DNA of 64,000 nucleotides from Saccopteryx bilineata (Eukaryota; Chordata; Mammalia; Chiroptera; Emballonuridae). Where the stretch lies: the NCBI RefSeq assembly GCF_036850765.1, contig NC_089492.1, positions 165,786,296 through 165,850,295 of the forward strand, given 5' to 3'. Made by a program: the position numbers and the translations under genes. Of this stretch, positions 46,000 to 59,028 are shown one piece after another (the first letter of the stretch is position 1; each line of letters opens with the position of its first letter). The notes below the pieces were generated by a model that saw only the letters and a list, made by a program, of their open reading frames with translations, searched no databases and had not been told where the DNA came from.

Positions 46000-46636
46000 T
46001 CAGGTAGTAGTACATTTCCAAGGTTTCAGTTACCTGCAATCAACTGTGGTCCAAAAATATTATATGGAAAATTCCAGAAATAAACAATTCATTAGTTTTA
46101 AATTGCAAGCCATTTTGAGATGAAATCTTGCATTGTCCCACTCTGACCCACCCAGAACATGACTCATCCCTTGATCCAGCATATCCACGCAGTACATGCT
46201 ACCTGCCTGTTAGTCATTTAGTATCATTCATTGTCTCAGTATTTTAGTGCTTGTGTTGAAGTGACCCTTTTTTGTTTAATAAGGTCATACTCATATAACT
46301 TTTTTTTTTTAGATTTTATTTATTCATTTTAGAGAGGAGAGAGAGGGGTGGAGAAGCAGATGGGCACCTCTCCTGTGTGCCCTGGCTGGGAATTGAACCC
46401 GGGACTTCTGCACACCAGGCCGACGCTCTACCACTGAGCCAACCGGCCAGGGCCACTACAACATATTTTAATTTTCTCTTTTATCATTAGTTATTATTAA
46501 TCTTACTGTACCTAATATATAAATTAAGCTTTTTCATAGGTATGTATATATATATGTATATAGAGTTCAGTACAATCTGTGTAATCAGGCATCCACTGTG
46601 AGGTCTTGGAATGTATCCCCTTTATATAAGGGGATA
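46000..46636 (+). mobile_element. Tigger-type non-autonomous DNA transposon, SINE-interrupted
   Basis: The left part (GGTTTCAGTTACCTGCAATC, AAAATTCCAGAAATAAACAA, CAGCATATCCACGCAGTACA) and right end (AGGCATCCACTGTGAGGTCT, GGAATGTATCCCCTTTATAT, GGGGATACTATTGTA) match the layout of a pogo/Tigger-derived element without transposase. The SINE at 46301-46455 has landed inside. Subfamily uncertain. Confidence 0.65.
46301..46455 (-). mobile_element. bat SINE, head and middle part, minus strand
   Basis: The T-run, GA-rich tract and reversed head (ctaccactgagccaaccggc then cagggcc) show the tRNA-like part of the long SINE type on the minus strand. The second body is missing, so it is an internally shortened or short-form copy. 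Confidence 0.85.
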
Positions 46637-47690
46637 CTATTGTACTGTTCTTAACATTTCTCTTTGTTGCTGGATGCTCAATCTGTTGTTTTTAATTGCT
46701 GCATAAAAGTCTACATTAAGTACCATGTTTTATTATCCATTCTCCTGGTCAACACCTGGATTACCTATAGTTCTTTATAAGAACACATATGGGCCTGTGC
46801 AGATATATCTTTAAGATGTATACATCTGGGGAGGGGGGAGGATTTGTCAAGTCAAATAGTATATGAAGTCCTGATTTTTCCCAGCACTGCCAGATGGCTC
46901 AGAACACATCCTTTTTACCAGACCCTAAATCCCTAAATACTTGACCATATCTGGTAGCAACGCTGGATGGGACACAGTTTGGCAACCATGTGCCCAAGTA
47001 GATTTTTATCATTAGAAGAAGGCCAATTAACAGTCATGGCCAGACCTTCTAGTCTTACCATGTAAGACTTTTAATCATGTGCTTTTTTTCATACACTAAT
47101 AATGTCATTATTTTCTTCTTTTGGCTATTTATTATAGTTTTATTAATAAATTATTTGTATGTTGATGTTTTCCTGCATTTTTTGAATAAGTTCTACTTGA
47201 TCATAATGTATTTTATTAAAACATAATGTTGACTTTGTTAATATTCCACCTAGGATTTTTTCATCTATATTCATAAGTGAAATACACTCATATTTTTGTT
47301 ATTTTTATATTATTCAGTTTTGGAATCAGAATTATATTAGCTTCATAAACTGAGCTGGACAGTTTTCAATCTTCTATTTTCTGAAATTACATGTATATGA
47401 TAGAAATCAACTGCTTCATGGACAATTCATAGAAATCACCCATAAAAATGCCCTGGAGATTTTTTTAAGGGAGTTCTCTGATAATCATAGCAATTTCTTT
47501 AAGACCTAATAATTTACTTTGGTTTTGTGTTTCTTCTTGTGCCAGTTGTGTCTTTTATGTTATTCAAGAAATATATCAAATTTTCTTAGTCTTAAAAAAT
47601 AAATTAGTGTATAGTTAGTTGTTCCTAATACTCTTTTATTAATTTTTAAATCTCTGATGTATCTGTAATTATTTTCTCTTTTGTGTTCTG

Positions 47691-47719
47691 TATTATTATT
47701 ATTATTATTATTATTATTG
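47691..47719 (+). repeat. (ATT)n microsatellite
   Basis: About nine ATT units at the reversed tail of the SINE at 47705-48173. Confidence 0.85.
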
Positions 47720-48173
47720 ACAGAGACAGAGAGAGGGACCGATAGGGACAGACAGACAGGAAGGGAGAGAGAGATGAGAAGCATTAATTCTTTGTTGCAG
47801 CTCCTTAGTTGTTCAGTGATTGCTTTCTCATATGTGCCTTCCTTTATCAGCACATATGAAATGTGCTTTCTCATATGGCTACAGCAGAGCGAGTGATCCT
47901 TTGCTCAAGCCAGCAACCTTGGGCTTCAAGCCAGCAACCTTGGGCTTCAAACCAGCAACCTTGGGCTTCAAGCCAGCTGCCTTTGGACTCAGGCCAGTGA
48001 CCATGGGGTCATGTCTATGATTCCACACTCAAGCTAGCAACCCCTCACTCAAGCTGATGAGCCCGTGTTCAAGCCCAATGAGCCTGCGCTCAAGCCAGCA
48101 ACCTTGGGGTTTCGAAGATGGGTCCTCTGCATCCCGGTCTGACGCTGTATCCACTGTGCCACCGCCTGGTCAG
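47705..48173 (-). mobile_element. bat SINE, 'gtggtgcagtggata' type, expanded form, minus strand
   Basis: The largest copy of this SINE type. After the GA-rich tract the 'caagccagcaacc' region is expanded by three 21-bp units at 47919-47981. The reversed head (actgtgccaccgcctggtca) ends near 48173. The extra length comes from the tandem units and from a duplicated 'ctttctcatatg' segment near 47823-47880. Confidence 0.85.
47919..47981. repeat. three 21-bp tandem units inside a SINE
   Basis: Units at 47919-47939, 47940-47960 and 47961-47981 follow the pattern ttgggcttcaagccagcaacc with one to three changes. An 18-bp partial unit precedes them at 47901-47918. Confidence 0.92.
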
Positions 48174-49212
48174 GCTATATTATGATATTTTCTTATTGGC
48201 ATCTTCTAGCTTTTTTATCTGAAGTAGTCTTCTTGTCACAGGCTTATTTATTAATCTTTCAAAACACTAGTTTATGGTTTTATTAATCTTCTATAGTTTT
48301 GTCATTATTTGCTATTTTATTGACTTCTGTTCTACCTTTATTATTATAATAATTATTATAACCTTTGCTTATAATATTATTATAATTATTATAATCTTTG
48401 CTTATTCTTTTGCAGCCTTTCTGAGTATTTTCCTGTGTTTGTTTTCAACCTGTCTTATATCTTGATAAATGTTTTTAAAATTATGCATTTGTCTCTAAAT
48501 ACTGCTGTAGATGTGGTCTTCAAATTTTGACATGTAGCACTTTCATTTTCATTTGGTTTTATGTCTTTAATAACTTTCTTTGTGATTTTATTGTTAACTC
48601 AAGTATTAATAAATAGATTTTCTATTTTTTTAGGAATAATGTATTTCTAGAAAATAATATTTTCTAGTAATGTAACATTGATATTTTTCCCACTAATTTA
48701 ATTCATTGGGATTAAAAATGTAATCTAAATAAGTCATGCATCAGACTTTTCTATAACTTCCTTTGTGACCCGGTATGTGGATAATTTTTAGACTTTTATG
48801 TGTACTCAAAAAACTGTATTCTCCACTGGGCATAGATATATTGAATGTATTAACTGAAATATTCAGATCCTCTATTACTGCTTATTTTTTCTTTGCTTAA
48901 GCTATTTATTTCTAGAGCTTTTATTTTTCCTCTATGATTTTTTGTGATAAAATTTTCAACTAAAAGTAATATTTCTTATTGAGTTCTATCAAATGTTTTA
49001 TATCTCTTTAGATGATTTTGTTAGGTACATATGTGTTTGCCCTACTGGTCTTTCCTACCAGGGTATGAGTTCCTTCTTTGTCCTGAATTTTTTTTTTCCA
49101 GATACCAAGATTGCTGCCTCAGCTCTCTTTCAGATCATATTTGCTTGATATCCTTTCATTTTCAATCTTTCTTTTCCTTTTGTTGTAAATGTATCCTCTG
49201 TAAAAAAAAAAA

Positions 49213-49293
49213 TACACTACTCACAAAAATTAGGGGATGTTTTATCACTTTATATTCATTTTGAAATATCTACTAATTTTTGTGAGCAGTATA
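49213..49293. mobile_element. 81-bp mariner-like MITE
   Basis: Both ends carry about 27-bp inverted repeats: TACACTACTCACAAAAATTA at the left and, reversed from the right, TATACTGCTCACAAAAATTA. The element begins and ends with TA, the Tc1/mariner target. The roughly 25-bp centre has no coding capacity. It sits inside the very old L1. Confidence 0.82.
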
Positions 49294-50480
49294 TATTGTT
49301 GGGTTTTTTTTAAATGTCCAATTTGAAATGCTGTGCCTTTTGATTGGTCATTTAACTTATTTACTTTTATTACAATCACTTTATATTGGACGTATTTCTG
49401 CCATCTGATTTCATATTTCTCATTACTGATAACCCTTTTTCCTTCTCTCTTGACTTTCTTACTCTTCCCTGATTGAAAAGAACATGTTTTATTTTTTCCG
49501 TATGGTGTTTGCTCTTAAGACATATATTTGTTTATTTATTTACCTGAGTTATTAAACTTATCAATGAGTATCTCTTCCCTGCAATAAGACAAATAGTTTA
49601 GCATGTTCTCTCACCTCTTTGGACTCCAGTTCCCCATTCCTACTCCAATCCATACAACAACACACATACAGACACACAGTATTGATATTGTCTAGATCAA
49701 GTTTAATTTTGGAGTCTTATGAATATAGTTTTCCTTTGTTTTTTATTTAACCTTTGTATTTTTTTACATGACAATCAATTTTGCCAGATTATTTGATCAC
49801 CTAACTTCACATTTCTCTGCAGAATCTGTTGTATTTCTTTTCCTCTTTTTTGACTATTTCTTCTACAATTTTTCAAAATGAGTTTGTGTGTGGCACAGTT
49901 TCTGAAGTTTTTTATGTCAGAAAATATATTTGTTATATCCAGAACATTTTGTATTATATCCTCACATTTCACTGTCAATTTGGCTGAATATAAAATTCTA
50001 TGTACAACACTTTAAAAATACTATATATTTTTAATCTTCTTGCATTCAGCAACTGAGAAGTCTGATGTAAATCTGATGCTTGTTATTTTGTATGTGAGCT
50101 GCTTTTTCTCTCTGGAAACATTTGGAATTTGTCCTTAGTTTTCAATGATTCTAATCATAGTAATGTGTCTGATTTGGGGATTTTTATCCCTTCTGTTTGG
50201 CTCCATATCAGAGACTCCATTTTCTTTTTTATGTTTTTCCCCTCTCCCATGAGATCCCTATTAACTAAATGTTGTATTTTTGTCTCTTAGACCCCTTAGC
50301 ATCTTTTTATTTTTAAAAATAGCTGTACTTTCTCTTGCCTTCTGGAATCTTCAGGAAGATCTTGTAGCTCCTTTAACTCATTCTTTCACTATATCCTGCT
50401 GCTTAGCCCAGCTATTATATCTTTTGTTTCTATCATTCTATTTTTCTTATTTGCCATTTCACTTGGTTGTTCTTGCCTTA

Positions 50481-51205
50481 CATTACTAGTACCCTTCCTG
50501 ATCAAGCTTCTGAAAGCCAGCGAGCCAGTTTGTGCTGCTGGTCCCTGCCTCCAAAATTAACTCTGTGCAAATGACAGAACTCCAGGAGAGAAAAAAAGCA
50601 TGAGTATGAAAAACAAACACAAAACTGAGAATACCCTGAGAAGACAGAGAAGGCTCTTGTAAACTGGATTGTGACCAAGGGGACATGAGGGCGTGGATAT
50701 CCATAAGCTGAGGCAGAGAAGAGTAGGTCAGGGAGAGCTTATAAACTCCATCCTTCCTCTCCCCTCCCCTGTCTGCAGCCATCCTCTGACTCACCATAGC
50801 AATCATGGGAAACAGTTAAGCCGGGTTGGTGGTGGCAGAGAAACGGTGAGGGGAGCTAATCTGAAGACAGTGCGAAAAGTAAAAAAGAAAGAAATATCCA
50901 ATCGAATTCGCATTATTTGTAGTAATGAGCTATAGAGTCACCAAGAATACTGAATTAGCAAATACTGAACCATTGTTCCCAGGGAAAATATAGAGTTAGA
51001 TTCCTGTGAGCCTGTAGTCAAAATATTTTCATCAATTGATCAATACGTAACTTTGTTTTATGTGTGTCGCTGTTTAAAGATACCTTAAGATAAATTACTA
51101 ATGCGTTAGCATTAAGTTCATGGCCAACAGCACTACAGCTCATGTCTCAGTGAAGCTTATCTAACACATGTATTTCCACATATGGCACATCGGAACCTTC
51201 TTCCC
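50481..51205. other. unassigned stretch
   Basis: No gene recognised. Frames at 50486-50806 (minus) and 50693-50935 (plus) overlap each other and look like chance. Confidence 0.4.
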
Positions 51206-51612
51206 CTTAGAGACCTGGACAGGACTTTAACACTGGTATGGACTAAATTATGTCCAGCAAAAGTTCATAATGTTGAAGCTGTAATCACTAATGTGAATAT
51301 ATTGAAGATTGGGCCATTAAAGAGGCAATTAAGGTTAAATGATGTCATAAGGGAGGGGCTAACAGGACTAGTGCCCTTAGAAGAAGAGGACGAGAGACCA
51401 GGAGCACAGACACCAGGGAAAGGGCCATGTGAGGATACACTGAGAAGGCAGCTATGCGAAAGCCGGGCAGAGAGTTTCTTTACCCAGAAGTCAACCCTGC
51501 TGGTGCATTGGTGGTGCACTGGTCTTGGACTTCCAGAACCTGTCAGAAAATAATTACTGTTATTTAATTAAGCTCCCCAGTCTGTGGTATCTTGTTATGG
51601 CAGCTTGAACTA
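51206..51612 (+). mobile_element. MLT1-type (ERVL-MaLR) solitary LTR
   Basis: The series of blocks is the familiar MaLR LTR order: TATGGACTAAATTATGTCCA, AAAGTTCATAATGTTGAAG, TAAAGAGGCAATTAAGGTTA, CCATGTGAGGATACACTGAG, CAGTCTGTGGTATCTTGTTA and TGGCAGCTTGAACTAATA. It is diverged, and no internal retroviral genes accompany it. A 123-codon frame across it (51182-51553) is a by-product. Confidence 0.75.
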
Positions 51613-52034
51613 ATAATACCAACACTAAGATAGGAGCCATTTTAAATGATGAAATCATCAAGAGAAAAGCACAAAAGAGGAGTCAAGTAGAGGAAATGGA
51701 GAAAGGTTTTACCACTTTCATTCGGCTTACCTGATAAGACATACCCCTGCACCAGTCATAGTTCTCTCACTTCATACTCTCGTGACACCTTGCTCTTGAC
51801 ACCACTCTGATTTGGGTTGTGGTATCCTGGGGATTGACTTCTGAAATCTTTCTTCCCGAGTCATAGTTAAAGCCCCAGTCAATCACCTCTTGGTTCTAAT
51901 AGAGTCCAACTTCCCAGCTTGAGGGTCTCTTGGGTTGCCATTTATATATTCCATCATCTCTCTGCTTTTAAAAAATCAGCCTTAATATTTTTTCTTTTCT
52001 TTGGTAGATTTTATTTTTATTTTATTTTATTTTA
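51613..52034. other. unassigned stretch ahead of L1-D
   Basis: No gene recognised. It ends in (TTTTA)n-like sequence at about 52010-52035, which may be L1-D target or tail. Confidence 0.4.
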
Positions 52035-54915
52035 TTTTTTTAATAAATTTTTATTAATGGTAATGGGATGACATTAATAAATCAGGGTACATATATTCAA
52101 AGAAAACATGTCTAGGTTATTTTGTCATTAAATTATGTTGCATACCCCTCGCCCAAAGTCAGATTGTCCTCCGCCACCCTCTATCTAGTTCTCTGTGCCC
52201 CTCCCCCTCCCCCTAACTCTCTCCCTCCCTCCCTCCCATGTCCTCCCTCCCCCCACCCCTGGTAACCACCACAATCTTCTCCATGTCTCTTTTATATTCC
52301 ACCAATGTATGGAATCATGTAGTTCTTGTTTTTTTCTGATTTACTTATTTCACTCCGTATAATGTTATCAAGATCCCACCATTTTGCTGTAAATGATCTG
52401 ATATCATTTCTTATGGCTGAGTAGTATTCCATAGTGTATATGTGCCACATCTTCTTTATCCAGTCTTCTATTGAAGGGCTTTTTGGTTGTTTCCATGTCT
52501 TGGCCACTGTGAACAGTGCTGCAATGAACATGGGGCTACATGTGTCTTTACGTATCAATGTTTCTGAGGTTTTGGGGTATATACCCAGTAGAGGGATTGC
52601 TAGGTCATAAGGTAGTTCTATTTTCAGTTTTTTGAGGAACCACCATACTTTCCTCCATAATGGTTGTACTACTTTACAGTCCCACCAACAGTGGATGAGA
52701 GTTCCCTTTTCTCCGCAGCCTCTCCAACATTTGCTATTACCCGTCTTGTTGATAATAGCTAATCTAACAGGGGTGAGGTGGTATCTCATTGTAGTTTTGA
52801 TTTGCATTTCTCTAATAACTAATGAAGCTGAGCATCTTTTCATATATCTGTTGGCCATTTGTATCTCTTCCTGGGAGAAGTGTCTGTTCATGTCCTCTTC
52901 CCATTTTTTTATTGGACTGTTTGTTTGTTTGTTGTTGAGTTTTATGAGTTCTTTGTAAATTTTGGATATTAGGCCCTTATCTGAGCTGTTGTTTGAAAAT
53001 ATCATTTCCCATTTAGTTGGCTGTCTGTTTATTTTTATATCAGTTTCTCTTGCTGAGCAAAAACTTTTTATTCTGATGTAGTCCCACTCATTTATCTTTG
53101 CCTTCACATCTCTTGCCATTGGAGTCAAGTTCATAAAATGTTCTTTAAAACCCAGGTCCATGATTTTAGTACCTATGTCTTCTTCTATACTTTATTGTTT
53201 CAGGTCTTATATTTAGGTCTTTGATCCATTTTGAATTAATTTTAGTACACGGGGACAGGCTGTAGTCGAGTTTCATTCTTTTGCATGTGGCTTTCCAGTT
53301 TTCCCAACACCATTTGTTGAAGAGGCTTTCTTTTCTCCATTGTGTGTTGTTGGCCGCTTTATCAAAGATTATTTGACCATATATATGTGGTTTTATTTCT
53401 GGGCTTTCTATTCTGTTCCATTGGTCTGAGTGTCTATTTTTCTGCCAATACCATGCTGTTTTGATTATCATGGCCCTATAATATAGTTTAAAGTCAGGTA
53501 TTGTAATGCCCCCAGCTTCATTCTTTTTCCTTAGGATTGTTTTGGCTATTCGGGGTTTTTTATAGTTCCATATAAATCTGATGATTTTTTGTTCCATTTC
53601 TTTAAAAAATCTCATAGGAATTTTGATGGGAATTGCATTAAATTTATATATTGCTTTGGGTAATATGGCCATTTTAATTATATTTATTCTTCCTTTCCAA
53701 GAACAAGGAATATTTTTCCATCTCATTGTGTCTTTTCCTATTTCTCTTAATAATGCCTTGTAGTTTTCATTATATAGGTCCTTTACATTCTTTGTTATGT
53801 TTATTCCTAGGTATTTTTTTGTTGTTGTTGCAATTGTGAAGGGGATTATTTTTTTGAGTTCGTTTTCTAATATTTCATTGTTGGCATATAGAAAGGCTAT
53901 GGACTTTTGTATGTTAATTTTGTATCCTGCGACCTTACTGTATTGGTTTATTGTTTCTAATAATCTTTTTGTGGAGTCCTTCGGGTTTTCGATGTATAGG
54001 ATCATATCATCAGCAAAAAGTGATACCTTTACTTCTTCTTTTCCGATATGGATGCCTTTTATTTCTTTGTCTTGTCTGATTGCTCTGGCCAGAACTTCTA
54101 GCACCACGTTGAATAAGAGTGGAGAGAGTGGACAACCCTGTCTTGTTCCTGATTTAAGGTAGAAAGTCCTCAGTTTTATGCCGTTTAATATGATTTTGGC
54201 TGATGGTTTATCATATATGGCCTTTATCATGTTGAGATATTTTTCTTCTATACCCATTTTGTTGAGAGTCTTAAACATAAAATTGTGTTGTATTTTATCA
54301 AAAGCCTTTTCTGCATCTATTGATAAGATCATGTGTTTTTTGTCATTTGTTTTGTTGATATGGTGTATTACGTTAACCGTTTTATGTATGTTGAACCGTC
54401 CTTGAGATTCTGGGATGAATCCCACTTGATCATGATGTATTATTTTTTTAATATGTTGTTGTATTCGGTTTGCCAGTATTTTGTTTAGTATTTTAGCATC
54501 TGTATTCATTAGAGATATTGGTCTGTAGTTTTCTTTCTCTGTGCCATTCTTGCCTGGTTTTGGTATGAGGGTTATGTTGGCCTCATAAAATGTGTTTGGA
54601 AGTATTGCTTCTTCTTCATTTTTTTGGAAGACGTTGAGTAGAATAGGAACCAAATCTTCTTTGAATGTTTGATAGAATTCACTAGTATAACCATCTGGGC
54701 CTGGACTTTTATGTTTGGGGAGGTTTTTAATAGTTTTTTCTATTTCCTCCCTGCTGATTGGTCTGTTTAGGCTTTCTGCTTCTTCATGACTCAGTCTAGG
54801 AAGGTTGTATTGTTCTAGGAATTTATCCATTTCTTCTAGATTGTTGTATTTGGTGGCATATAATTTTTCATAGTATTCTACAATAATTCTTTGTATATCT
54901 ATGATGTCTGTGGTG

Positions 54916-54934
54916 ATCTCTCCTCTTTCATTTT
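54916..54934. repeat. target-site duplication of L1-E, left copy
   Basis: atctctcctctttcatttt, 19 bp, exact match to 62777-62795. It is internal ORF2 sequence of L1-D. Confidence 0.95.
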
Positions 54935-55196
54935 TTTTATTTATTTTTTTATTTTTTTATAATTTTATTTTTTTAATGGGGTGACATCAATAAATCAGGA
55001 TACATATATTCAAAGATAACAAGTCCAGGTTATCTTGTCGTTCAATTATGTTGCATATCCACCATCCAAAGTCAGATTGTCCTCTGTCACCTTCTATCTT
55101 GTTTTCTTTGTGCCCCTCCCCACCCCCTATCCCTCTCCCATTCCCCCCTCCCCCCCGTAACCACCACACTCTTATCAATGTCTCTTAGTTTCACTA

Positions 55197-58100
55197 TTAT
55201 GTCCCACCTATGTATGGAATAATACAGTTCCTGTTTTTTTCTGATTTACTTATTTCGCTTCGTATCATGTTATCAAGATCCCACCATTTTGCTGTAAATG
55301 TTCCGATGTCATCATTTCTTATGGCTGAGTAGTATTCCATAGTGTGTATGTGCCACATCTTCTTTATCCAGTCATCTATTGATGGGCTTTTTGGTTGTTT
55401 CCATGTCCTGGCCACTGTGAACAATGCTGCAATAAACATGGGGCTGCATGTGTCTTTACGTATCAATGTTTCTGAGTTTTGGGGATATATACCCAGTAGA
55501 GGGATTGCTGGGTCATAAGGTAGTTCTATTTGCAGTTTTTTGAGGAACCACCATACTTTCTTCCATAATGGTTGTACTACTTTACATTCCCACCAACAGT
55601 GTATGAGGGTTCCTTTTTCTCCACAGCCTCTCCAACATTTGCTATTACCTGCCTTGCTAATAACAGCTAATCGAACAGGTGTGAGGTGGTATCTCATTGC
55701 CGTTTTGATTTGCATTTCTCTAATAGCTAAAGAAGATGAGCATCTTTTCATATATCTGTTGGCCATTTGTATTTCTTCCTGGGAGAAGTGTCTATTCATA
55801 TCCTCTTCCCATTTTTTTATTGGATTGTTTGTTTGTTTGTTTGTTGTTGAGTTTTATGAGTTCTTTGTATATTTTGGATATTAGGCCCTTATCTGAGGTG
55901 TTGTTTGAAAATATCATTTCCCATTTAGTTGGCTTTCTGTTTATTTTGTTATCAGTTTCTCTTGCTGAGCAAAAACTTCTTAGTCTGATGTAGTCCCATT
56001 CATTAATTTTTGCCTTCATTTCTCTTGCCATTGGAGTCAAATTCATAAAATGCTCTTTAAAACCCAGGTCCATGAGTTGAGTACCTATGTCTTCTTCCAT
56101 GTACTTAATTGTTTCAGGTCTTATGTTTAGATCTTTGATCCATTTTGAGTTAATTTTTGTAAAGGGGGAGAGACTGTAGTCCAGTTTCATTCTTTTGCAT
56201 GTGGCTTTCCAGTTTTCCCAGCACCATTTATTGAAGAGGCTTTCTTTTCTCCATTGTGTGTTGTTGGCCCCTTTATCAAAAATTATTTGACTATATATAT
56301 GTGGTATTATTTCTGGACTTTCTGTTCTGTTCCATTGGTTTGAGTGTCTATTTTTCTGCCAATACCATGCTGTTTTGATTGTCGTGACCCTATAATATAG
56401 TTTGAAGTCAGGTACTGTAATGCCCCCAGCTTCATTCTTTTTCTTTAGGATTGCTTTGGCTATTCGGGGTTTTTTATAGTTCCATATAAATCTGATGATT
56501 TTTTGCTCTATTTCTTTAAAAAATGTCATTGGAAGTTTGATGGGAATTGCATTAAATTTGTATATTGCTTTGGGTAATATAGCCATCTTGATTATATTTA
56601 TTCTTCCTAGCCAAGAACAAGGTATATTCTTCCATCTCATTATATCTTTTTCGATTTCCCTTAACAATGGTTTATAGTTTTCATAATATAAGTCCTTTAC
56701 ATTCTTTGTTATGTTTATTCCTAAGTATTTTATTTTTTTTGTTGCAATCGTGAAGGGGATTATTCTTTTGAGTTCCTTCTCAGTTGTTTCATTGTTGGCA
56801 TATAGAAAGGCTATTGACTTCTGTATGTTAATTCTGTATCCTGCGACCTTACTGTATTGACTTATTGTTTCTAGTAGTCTTTTTGTGGATTCTTTGGGGT
56901 TTTCGATGTATAGGATCATATCATCTGCAAAAAGTGATACCTTTACTTCTTCTTTTCCGATATGGATGCCTTTTATTTCTTTATCTTGGCTGATTGCTCT
57001 GGCTAGAACCTCTAGTACCACATTAAATAAGAGTGGAGAGAGTGGACAACCCTGTCTTGTTCCTGATTTAAGGGGGAAAGCCTTCAGTTTAGTGCCATTT
57101 AATATGATGTTAGCTGATGGTTTATCATATATGGCCTTTATCATGTTGAGATTTTTTCCTTCTATACCCATTTTGTTGAGAGTCTTAAACATAAAATTGT
57201 GTTGTATTTTATCGAAAGCCTTTTCTGCGTCTATTGATAAGATCATGTGGTTTTTGTTCTTTGTTTTGTTGATATGGTGTATTACGTTAACCGTTTTATG
57301 TATGTTGAACCATTCTTGAGATTCTGGGATGAATCCCACTTGATCATGCTGTATTATTTTTTTAATATGTTGTTGTATTCGGTTTGCCAGTATTTTGTTT
57401 AGTATTTTAGCATCTGTATTCATTGGAGATATTAGTCTGTAGTTTTCTTTTTTTGTGCCATCCTTGCCTGGTTTTGGTATGAGGGTTATGTTGGCCTCAT
57501 AAAATGTGTTTGGAAGTATTGCTTCTTCTTCAATTTTTTGGAAGACTTTGAGTAGAATAGGAACCAAGTCTTCTTTGACTGTTTGATAAAATTCGCTGGT
57601 ATAGCCATCAGGGCCTGGACTTTTATTTTTGGGGAGGTTTTTAATGTTTTTTTCTATTTCTTCTCTACTGATAGGTCTGTTTAGGCTTTCTGCTTCTTCT
57701 TGACTCAGTCTAGGAAGGTTGTATTTTTCTAGGAATTTATCCATTTCTTCTAGGTTGTTGAATTTAGTGGCATAAAGTTTTTCATAGTATTCTACAATAA
57801 TACTTTATATACCTACGGTGTCTGTGGTGATTTCTCCACTTTCATTTTGGATTTTGTTTATATGAGTTCTTTCTCTTTTTTCCTTGGTAAGTCTTGCCAA
57901 GGGTTTGTCAATTTTGTTGATCTTTTCAAAGAACCAGCTTCTTGTTCTATTAATTTTTTCTATAGTTTTTCTGTTCTCTAATTCATTTATTTCTGCTCTG
58001 ATTTTTGTTATCTCCTTTCTTCGGCTGGTTTTGGGTTGTCTTTGTTCTTCTTTTTCTAGTTCCTTGAGGTGGGAAGTTAAGTGGTTCACTTGGGCTCTCT

Positions 58101-59028
58101 CTTGTTTGTTCATATATGCCTGAAGCGATATGAACTTCCCTCTTATCACTGCTTTTGCTGCATCCCATAGATTCTGATATGTCGTATTGTCATTTTCATT
58201 AGTCTGTATATATCTTTTGATCTCTGCACTTATTTCTTCTTTGACCCATTCATTTTTTAAAAGTATGTTGTTTAGTTTCCACATTTTTGTGGGAAATTTT
58301 TCCTCTTTTTTGCAGTTGAATTCTAGTTTCAAGGCTTTATGCTCAGAAAATATGCTTGGTACAACTTCAATTTTTCTGAATTTGCTGATGTTGTTTTTGT
58401 GGCCCAACATATGGTCAATTCTTGAGAATGATCCATGTACACTGGAGAAAAATGTATACTCAGTCACTTTGGGATGAAATGTCCTGTAGATGTCTATCAT
58501 ATCCAGGTGCTCTAGTGTTTTGTTTAAGGCCACTATGTCTTTGTTGATTCTCTGTTTGGATGACCGATCTAGAGCCGTCAGCGGTGTATTGAGGTCTCCA
58601 AGTATGATTGTATTTTTGTCAGTTTTTGTTTTAAGATCAATAAGTAGCTGTCTTAAATATTTTGGTGCTCCTTGGTTTGGTGCATATATATTAAGAATTG
58701 TTATGTCTTCTTGATTCAGTGTCCCCTTAGCCATTATGAAATGGCTATTTTTGTCTCTGAGTACTTTTCCTGTCTTGTAGTCAGCATTATCCGATATGAG
58801 TATTGCTACACCTGCTTTTTTTTGGGTGTTATTTGCTTGCAGTATTGTTTTCCAGCCTTTCACTTTGAATTTGTTTTTATCCTTGTTACTTAGATGAGTT
58901 TCCTGTAGGCAGCATACAGTTGGATTTTCTCTTTTAATCCATTCTGCTACTCTGTGCCTTTTTATTGGTGAGTTTAATCCGTTTACATTTAGTGTAATTA
59001 TTGATATTTGTGAGTTCTCTATTGCCAT
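55197..59028 (-). pseudogene. L1-E ORF2 with one nonsense codon and one 4-nt frameshift
   Basis: The endonuclease part ([11 protein letters not shown] start) is open from 59028 to a TAA at 57805-57807, where L1-A has CAA. The same frame then continues through the reverse transcriptase with [12 protein letters not shown] and stays open to 55792. There a GTTT repeat (55824-55846) has four units plus a partial one, against three plus in L1-A, adding 4 nt and shifting the frame. The C-terminal 200 residues with the Cys motif are open in the new frame (55197-55799). Total length 3832 nt equals L1-A plus 4. It is not functional as it stands. Confidence 0.92.
55824..55846. repeat. (GTTT)n microsatellite inside L1-E ORF2
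   Basis: One extra GTTT unit relative to L1-A (1183-1203) and L1-D (about 52919). It lies in codons for an Asn-Lys-Gln-Thr run and directly causes the L1-E frameshift. Confidence 0.85.

Larger units (their letters stand above)
45601..50480 (-). mobile_element. very old LINE-1 (L1M-like), minus strand, cut by three insertions
   Basis: Decayed L1 sequence runs in order from 3'UTR-like DNA (45601-45999, with a TG microsatellite) through ORF2 C-terminus (46640-46900) and reverse-transcriptase-like parts (47100-47560, 48190-48460). Endonuclease-like parts (48460-49400) and ORF1-like parts (49800-50270) follow. A Tigger (46000-46636), a SINE (47705-48173) and a MITE (49213-49293) interrupt it. No frame is maintained. 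The order matches a nearly full-length element but the subfamily is not assigned. Confidence 0.6.

Noticed and set aside
47901..47981. A CRISPR-like array, suggested by regularly spaced repeats
   Set aside because: The units abut with no spacers, lie in a SINE, and the genome is a mammal's.
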